From: Marsupella aquatica
Lineage: Eukaryota > Marchantiophyta
Assembly (NCBI GenBank): GCA_973895155.1
Contig: OZ316892.1
Location: 5,828,001 to 5,892,000 of the forward strand
Length of the DNA: 64,000 bases
Direction: 5' to 3'
Part shown: positions 57,335 to 64,000 of the stretch, one piece after another
Position numbering within the stretch: the stretch's first letter is position 1
How the letters are laid out: every line of letters starts with the position of its first letter
Program-made: the position numbers and the translations under genes
Notes under the pieces: generated by a model
The model's database searches: none
The model's input: only the letters and a program-made list of their open reading frames with translations
What the model was told of the DNA's origin: nothing

Positions 57335-59570
57335 ATGGCGACCGAGGATGAGATTCCCGTTGTCGACCAGCATGAGGAATCTCTCCCAGAGGTGAAGGAA
57401 GAAATGTCTGCCGGGGATGTAAGTTCTCTTCAAATTCTTCCATGGTTCTGGAGATCTGTAACCCTTAGGTGGTTGGATGGATCCGTGGGGCACCAGATTT
57501 ATTGAACAGTTTTTTATTGCTTCTCAGATTCATCACTTTGATCCCATGAAGAAGAAAAAGAAAAAAAAAGTTCATATTCAAGAGGAGGGTGATTTGGTGG
57601 TAGTCGAACCAGTTACGGAGAAGGTGGAAGCATTATCGCTGGACTCCACGTTCGCTGGTTTGAAGAAGAAGAAGAAGAAGAAAACTGTAAGTTCTCTCAC
57701 GCCCCTAGTTGGCGAGAAATTGAGTCATACGTAGGGAAGGTGGTTGGTTTCATTCGAATTGTCAATAGGCAATCCCTACCATGGCTGCAGATATTGCCTT
57801 CGAGAAAAGAATAGGTTGATTTTGTCCTATTCATACAACCAGCATAATCGGTCCTGGTGACCGCGTAGCATTGAAATTGTATGGGCTCCCTATGTCATGA
57901 AAGAGAGTAGTATCACTCCCCGCATTAATAGGTTCATATGCATGGAGAACCACATTTCTTCAGATAATTTCTCTCATTTTTCTTGGAGACGCTGGAGCCT
58001 AATTGTTCACGGCCTGGATCAAAATTTTAGTCTCCCACAGAAAGCATTGGGAATTAGGTCTTTAAGCCTTGCCCAGGGTTTTCAAATAAAAGTCTTCCTT
58101 CGCTATCCTCTGCTTCGTTTTTACCATTAGCGGCCTATGAAATTGATGAATGTGCTCTTCCTTAGCACTCAGTCTCTTCTTGTCTTTCAAAGGGTGATGG
58201 GGAATTGGAGGAAGAAAAGGGAGATGGACCAGCTGAAACAAATGGTAAGCGAATTCTCGTTGGAAAATAATTAAACTTTCTCCGGTACCAAAAAAGTTTT
58301 GTGTCGTTCGGGTGGTGTGTTTCGCTGTCGTTAGCTGACATAGAAACTTTGGTCCCTTCAAGGTGAGGAAGCCCCTGAAGAGGACGAGGACGAAGAGGGA
58401 GAAGGGATTGTACTTGAAGAAGTGCGATTTCCATGGGAAGGCTCAGATCGAGATTACAAGTACGATGAGGTCAGTGCTTAATCTCATCCTCTAACCATAT
58501 TTCAACAATTCATCTGTTGGTCTGCTCCGGGTACTAAATAATTATGCAGCTCAAGTTTCTGGGTGGCAATGTGTTTGACGGACACTGAGTCTCGGCCTGC
58601 TTTCTGGACAGCTGCTCGGTAGGGTTTTCAATATTTTGCGTGAGAACAATCCAGAGTTGGCTGGAGAGAAAAGAAGAACGATCATGCGGCCGCCTCAAGT
58701 GCTCCGAGAGGGTACAAAGAAAACCGTTTTTGTGAACTTTATGGACCTGTGCAAGACGTAAGCCCTTATCTTCTGCCCTACGTCTTTCCTGAAACGTCTA
58801 TGATTTTCATGAAACTTTCGATGAAATACAGAAGTTATCCTAATTTGAGGTATCACTGCTATTGCTACTGACTCTGAAGTCCTGACTTGAACAGCATGCA
58901 TCGTCAACCCGAACATGTAATGGCCTTCCTGCTGGCTGAATTGGGAACAAGCGGTTCCCTTGATGGCCAACAACGTCTGGTTGTGAAGGGTCGGTTTGCT
59001 CCTAAGAACTTCGAGGGTATTTTGCGGCGATATGTTAGTAAGTAATTGGTCTATAGTGCTGTACTAATTAATTGCTTTCTGTAGGCTCACTAATTTATCA
59101 TGGCCCTCGCCTCCGTCTTCCTCAGATAAAGATGTTATATGCAACGGTTGTAAGCGTGATGCGATTTTGCCATGTCACCTCTATGATGTTGTAGTGATTA
59201 ACTGCTCTCTTATGGCTCACTAATTTATCATTCCCCGTCGTCCTCAGATGAATATGTTATGTGCAACGGTTGTAAGAGTCCAGATACAATTCTTACAAAA
59301 GAAAATCGTCTCTTTTTCCTTCGTTGTGAACAAGTAAGTATACTTATTCTGGAAGTGTATCTAGTTTTCCTTAGCCCTTCTGCAAACTCTAATCCTTTCA
59401 AACTATTTCTTCTCGTTAATTGCTTTTTGTGATAATCCTGTACAGTGTGACAATTGCTTGTACTAATTGAAAGGTGCGGATGTTGGTTGTAGTGCGGCTG
59501 CTCGCGATCTGTCGCTCCAATCAAGGCTGGTTTTGTTGCTAGGGTTGGACGCAGAAAGACAACTACTTAA
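57335..59570 (+). CDS. Translation initiation factor eIF2 subunit beta, 8 exons
   Basis: Exons 57335-57418, 57528-57686, 58193-58244, 58363-58469, 58612-58757, 58895-59037, 59248-59333, 59493-59570; 855 nt, 284 aa, phases consistent. The N-terminal part has two runs of seven lysines (residues 36-42 and 74-80), the K-boxes that in other species bind eIF5 and eIF2B-epsilon; a third box is not obvious. An acidic linker follows ([10 protein letters not shown]). The core domain has [34 protein letters not shown] and [20 protein letters not shown]. The zinc ribbon has C236, C239, C257 and C260, the last pair split by the final intron. The end is [19 protein letters not shown]. With eIF2-alpha and -gamma it forms the GTP-dependent carrier of initiator tRNA in the cytosol. 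The start of exon 7 is tandemly duplicated in the preceding intron. The gene appears intact. Confidence 0.95.
59050..59290 (+). repeat. Tandem duplication covering the 3' end of intron 6 and the start of exon 7 of eIF2-beta
   Basis: Copy 1 (about 59050-59165) and copy 2 (about 59180-59290) share ATTAA-TGCT-TCT, GGCTCACTAATTTATCAT, a GTC-TCCTCAG acceptor and the exon start GAT-AA-ATGTTAT-TGCAACGG, then TTGTAAG. Copy 2 is the exon used in the model. Copy 1 keeps its acceptor (AG at 59124-59125) and the first zinc CxxC codons, but has no frame through to the second pair. Confidence 0.9.
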
Positions 59571-62051
59571 GATCGTCCATTCAGTAGTTCAGAGATCTGC
59601 TGGGTTTAGAAAGCCGATGCAACACAAGCTGAAAGCAAAAGTATGGGGAAGATAAAAATTCTTTTTCCTGCTGCTCTTCCTCGCTCTTTTGGGCACTCAT
59701 TTGTAATGACTGCACGAGCCCGAAAATGCAACGGATGCACATTTAAAGCTGTATTAACACTAGTATTGTTGAGTCTTTGCTACAGTCCGGTCGGGGGAAA
59801 TGGGGTAATAGTGCTGCAAGTTTTGGGTTCCAAGCTGAGGTTAGGCTTACTTAAGGATGCTCAAGTCGAAATATTCATTGCAGAGTTTTGTTACTAGTTG
59901 TATCATATTTGGTTTTCGAGACAAGGCATTATCTGCATGTTGAAACTTTGACTGCAGAGTGTTATTAGTAGGGTTTCGGTAGTAGTTGTATTATAGTCGT
60001 TTTCGAGGCAAGCCATCGTCTGCCAGCACGTGGTACACACAAGCATGCGGAGGTCGAAAATAAGGATTGATCAGGTAGGCCTTCGGTTTATTCTAACACG
60101 GTTGGTGAGAACTTGAGACCTGAAAGTGTTAGTAGTGATATTGATTCAAGGTTTTCTTTGGCTGTATCCAGTGAGGAGTAAATGAAGCTGTAGATTATTA
60201 ATCATCAAGAGAATAATTGTGGATGAAATCTCCTACTAATTGAACAAGAGTCGGTCGAAGCCCTGGTAGTGTAATGCATAAAACCGCTTGAGGCTTGAGT
60301 CGTGCAATGCGAACAGACGAAGCCTGGGTCCCTAATGACATATCATATTTTTATTTGCTAGCACGATTGGTCTCCACATAAGTGTTAATTTAACGTTAAT
60401 GTTTGGGGTTCATTCAGTACATAACTAATCCTACGTGTTACCGATGTGGGAATTTGGTGAAAAATGTCTCTATTCTGTCCTAGCCATAGCACAACAAACA
60501 ATCCACTCGTAGCAACAGAGGGATGTTAACATCACAAACCATCTGATGCTCCTGTCACCACTTTGTAGACTTTTGGAAGTTGCATACTCTATATAGTAGA
60601 ATTGCACAGGATAGACCACAGATTTATGCGAGATAAATGGGGGTTTTCGTGGTATATTTCGATTCTTCTCACTGGTTTGTTCACTTTAAAACCCTCACAA
60701 CAGGAGCATCATATTAAACGTCGGCACCAATTTGCACCTTACCCGGTATTGTTTGAAGGAAAGAAATACAGCTGGTTGTTTCTGTTTGGACCAGCCTCAG
60801 GGCCGGAGAGCTCGTATCTTTCCAACAAACACAATCATTTTGCTTTACAAAAGGGAATTGGACAGTTCGAGCATGTTTGGGATGATATGCCTACCGGATC
60901 ATTCCCTATTCGATTAGTTGTTGAGGCTAATCTACTTTTCGTAAGTGAGCAAAAGAACAGGAGTAGCAACTTGCTCTGATAGGTAGAAGCTCAAACTGTG
61001 TAGGTGAAAAAGAGTCTTCGTCTTGTGTGCAAACCATGGTATTTCAATCTTCATGACCGTCTTTGAGGCACCTTAGATCAAATTGAATACTCAAGTAGTT
61101 CTTCGGAAGATTGTGAGGTGAGTCGCAATTGGGGCCGGGATCACATTGCCTAGCACGGATCCTTTTGTGGGGTGCCATCGTTTTCCCAATGTGTAGTACA
61201 CCCCATTTGCAGTACTCGCAATTGTATAAATGCAAGATAGCTTAGACTGGGCAGAAAAAGGCTCTAGCTCTCCATCCAGCAAGTACTCCCTATTACATAT
61301 GACACAGTTCAGTGTGAAAGTGGAGTGCGAAGCAGATGAAGGTGCAATGTGAAGACAACGTCCGTCTTCTTTGTGGGAGGAGTTCTGAACTACACTGGAT
61401 GGAAGCCAGGGTCCCTAATGACATATCATATCCATAGTTGTCACAAGGCTTGCGTTTCGTTTTAGTTTCTTTTTGGGTTCCAATGTTTCAGAATTTTGCT
61501 ACAACTGTACTGGTCTCCCGAAGGGAAATAACAAGAGGGGTTCTCCCATGGTAAATGGTCTTGATTGAATGCCAAGTTAGATCTAAAGAGCACTTCCGTC
61601 CAAGACTAGAGTTATTGATAAATAATCAAATAGGAGATGCATAAGTCAGGAAAATGGCCAAATACTGGGTGAGATAGTGTTCGAGCCATAATTGGCCATA
61701 TACTGGGTGAGATAGTATTTGAGCCCTCCCCAGAACTACTTGAACATGAAACAGATGTAGACTCTCTTTTTCGTCCTTCATGAATTGCAAGTAGCTAAGT
61801 TGCCCTCATTTTTGTAGCACTTGTGGGCATAACCTAGTGGCAGTCTGTTTAACAGTGCAAGGCAAGACGTCACCTCAATTGCAGGGAGTATGTCATCCCC
61901 ATGGATCTCCTCAGGTCAATCACACCCTTAACATGTTGAACCTCCCCTTTTGCAATAACTCAAACTGGTTATCCATCTCACCATTCTCCTTTATGGGAAA
62001 CTTTACTAATAAAGCTATCTTTTTACTACTGATTCAAGAACAAAAACTACA

Positions 62052-62215
62052 ATTGGGGTCTAGACTTCTAGAGTGAAGCCTCTAGAATGTAACGCCAGGG
62101 CTCCACCAAATGTATGTGGATGGAGAGGATGGATATATTGTACCTCAAGATGATCATGCATGCTGATTTTTGTCATCATGTCTATTGACATTCAGGCTGG
62201 TCAGGTCCACGATGA
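62052..62215. repeat. Dispersed repeat, copy 2 (mate at 50661-50870)
   Basis: Same order of words as the 50.7-kb copy: TTGGGGTCT, CTTCTAGAGTGAAGCCTCTAG, GGGCTCCACCA, ATGTGGATGGA, ATGCATGCTGATTTT, GACATTCAGG. Differences are scattered. Confidence 0.75.
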
Positions 62216-63627
62216 AAGAGCATTTGATCACAAAGATTGAACAATGCCTGTGTCTGTGTATGTCTAGTATACCGTCTCTGTATTTGTGGACAGAAAGATT
62301 CAACCATGGCTACCTTACCTGCAAAAGACCAGATGGAGGAAAGTTTGATCACGCAGATTGAACAAACACTCGTGTTTGCCTCCAATACAAGGATTATGTG
62401 TTGTCGGGCAAAACAACAAGTCTACCCCCGGTGAAGTCCCACTATTGGACTTTGTTTTTCCAGTCAAAAATTCAAACTGAAACAACACTTACCAGACCTT
62501 GAGGATGGTTTTCTGTAAATGCTCAATGATGCCTTGTACTCTTGTACTCTACCAAGTTTAAAACCACCAGTGTCTCTCCAAGTGATGACCACCTGGTGAT
62601 ACCAAGTTGACCAAAGAGAGGTTGGTCACAAAAGCCTGAATAATTTCTCCCTCCTTCACAAGCAGTCCTTCACCCTCTTCCATCCATTGGGTATGTTATA
62701 CTCCTCTTGGCTACTACGGGTGGCATATATTCATAAATCTGCTTTGTATTATTCGTGCCTACCTACCCTGATGGACCAAGCAATTAGTTTCAAATATAGA
62801 CTTGCGGATTGACAAATAATATTATCTCCATATGAATTAGTGGATTAAGGATGGTAAAAGGGATGGGCGAGAGCATTATTTCCATATATGGTTTGAGGTA
62901 TGCGCTACCATCATTATTATCCTCAAATAAGGATACATACTTGAGATTAACACTAACTTGCCAGAAAAGTATTATAAATTAAACACCCATATATCTAACT
63001 TGCCAAAGAAAGAAAAGAGCTGCTAAACATGAAGACATGATCCCAAAGGCAGGACCTAGTAAAGGACAGGAAATAAGGGAAAAACCCAAACTAGGAAGTG
63101 AAAAATTTCCAAATTGGTTTTTTGTTGTTCATGCAACACTGTGTGCATTGTCCAAATCATTTCCCCATGCTTTGACTGTCTAGCCCTGTCATGTATTTCA
63201 AGGATCAGGAGCCTGCAAAGGCTCCAATCCAAATCATCCAAGTCCACTCTTCCACAAAAGCAATGGCCCCCAACAGCTTTTGACCAACTGATCCTTGGGT
63301 CGGATTACTTCCGTGCCCGGATCACAAGGGCTCCGGACTTTTTTACTTTCAATATTTGTTCCTTTTGGCCGTACGCGATACATGTCAAATATTTATTAAT
63401 ATGACATTCGGATTTGAGCAATACCAAATTTCAGCTCCCAGCGACTAAACTTAACTAAGGTAGTTCAAACACTTCCACACAAGTGCATAACTTAATTTTG
63501 AAAAATTTCAATTAATTCTAAGAAGTTTTTGTTAATATCTTAACACCATAATATTTTATTTACGGACCCCCATGAGAAGTCTCTTGCAAATTCTCTGCCA
63601 CGAGGTTGCGCCACATCATCACAACCA

Positions 63628-63688
63628 GCCACAAACAGGAATGATCCTACTTTTAACAATGACAAACATGCACATTCCTGTTTGTGGC
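63628..63688. repeat. 16-bp perfect inverted repeat
   Basis: GCCACAAACAGGAATG (63628-63643) and CATTCCTGTTTGTGGC (63673-63688) are exact reverse complements around a 29-nt loop. The CACAAACA/TGTTTGTG word also makes the smaller hairpin at 10506-10533, so both may come from one MITE family. Confidence 0.8.
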
Positions 63689-64000
63689 AAAAGTAATGTA
63701 ATTTTTGGGGCGCCATGCCGTAAATATTAAATGTAAAAAAACCAAAATACAAAGGAAGAGATGTCATTTAGTAAAATAAAGTTACCATTATGATGTTTGT
63801 CAAAGATGTATAAGTGTTTTATATCAAAATGCTTATATTTTTTAATTGTTTGCAAGTTTGAAAAAACCAATTGATAGAAATGTACATAGTTAAAACCCCT
63901 TTGGCGTCACATTGTAAAACTAAATAATCAATCTCCTTAATACTTGATAAAATCTGTCAATGTTTGATTCATTGGAAAACTCAAGATCAAGATTTAGAAA

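Larger units (their letters stand above)
59571..64000. other. Repeat-rich spacer at the right end, no gene recognised
   Basis: ORFs at 59643-59897, 60602-60979 (125 codons) and 61044-61282 (minus, two frames with a CEYCKWGVLHIGK-type segment) match no family I know. Local repeats: GGGTCCCTAATGACATATCA near 60329 and again near 61410; ATACTGGGTGAGATAGT doubled at 61662-61710; TTTGATCAC-AAGATTGAACAA doubled near 62222 and 62343. The sequence after 63.4 kb is AT-rich. Confidence 0.45.

Noticed and set aside
57477-57734. Continuous 85-codon ORF in eIF2-beta
   Set aside because: It is exon 2 extended into both introns; splice sites at 57528 and 57686 fit the family better.
60602-60979. 125-codon plus ORF at the right end
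   Set aside because: No signal, domain or repeat pattern recognised, and it sits among unrelated repeats; left in the spacer note.
1-64000. tRNA or rRNA genes
   Set aside because: No stretch with a T-arm consensus and matching acceptor stem, or a conserved rRNA core, was found by eye; a covariance search would settle it.

Overview
The window reads as nuclear DNA of a land plant. Its genes have short exons separated by canonical GT-AG introns. They include a chloroplast-lumen pentapeptide protein with a bipartite targeting peptide, and a TTLL12 homologue with a leucine-rich-repeat insert that I recall as the plant form. Telobox motifs (AAACCCTAA) lie upstream of the ribosome and translation genes. 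A voltage-gated proton channel homologue and long AT-rich spacers full of decayed repeats suggest a non-flowering plant (bryophyte, lycophyte, fern or gymnosperm). I cannot fix the clade from sequence alone, and no prokaryotic gene organisation is visible.

Layout: 268-764 (minus) first exon of box C/D snoRNA protein BCD1, running off the left edge; 2997-8885 complete 15-exon TTLL12-like gene (862 aa by my splice model); 11775-14338 thylakoid-lumen pentapeptide-repeat protein (6 exons, about 205 aa); 16921-17661 intronless Hv1-type voltage-sensor protein (246 aa); 19.7-21.5 kb a nest of minisatellites and fold-back sequence; 23894-26635 mitochondrial carrier (7 exons, 361 aa); 28.1-29.5 kb two inverted copies of one MITE; 30084-32321 HhH-GPD DNA glycosylase (3 exons, 459 aa); 32.3-38.0 kb an ORF-poor AT-rich desert; 38.0-38.8 kb a truncated LINE; 39.5-40.0 kb a possible secreted-protein pseudogene; 41800-43929 (minus) trihelix/SANT-like protein (3 exons, 410 aa); 46.0-46.9 kb a decayed Copia gag; 51106-51408 (minus) mitochondrial ATP synthase subunit f-like protein; 54.4-56.3 kb a family of double-hairpin repeats split by a LINE with a 17-bp target-site duplication; 56596-56817 (minus) a small ORF divergent from eIF2-beta; 57335-59570 eIF2-beta (8 exons, 284 aa). 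The right end (59.6-64 kb) holds only repeats and unrecognised short ORFs.

The genes are unrelated housekeeping loci, as is normal for a plant chromosome arm; I see no operon or gene cluster. Ribosome and translation functions recur (BCD1, eIF2-beta), each with a telobox upstream. The least ordinary items are the Hv1-like protein, which lacks several residues of the gating-charge-transfer site, a tandem duplication of the start of the eIF2-beta zinc-ribbon exon, a trihelix protein with a duplicated C-terminal module, and the double-hairpin repeat family. All exon boundaries were placed by eye from splice motifs, reading frame and recalled family sequences, without alignment software or transcript data.
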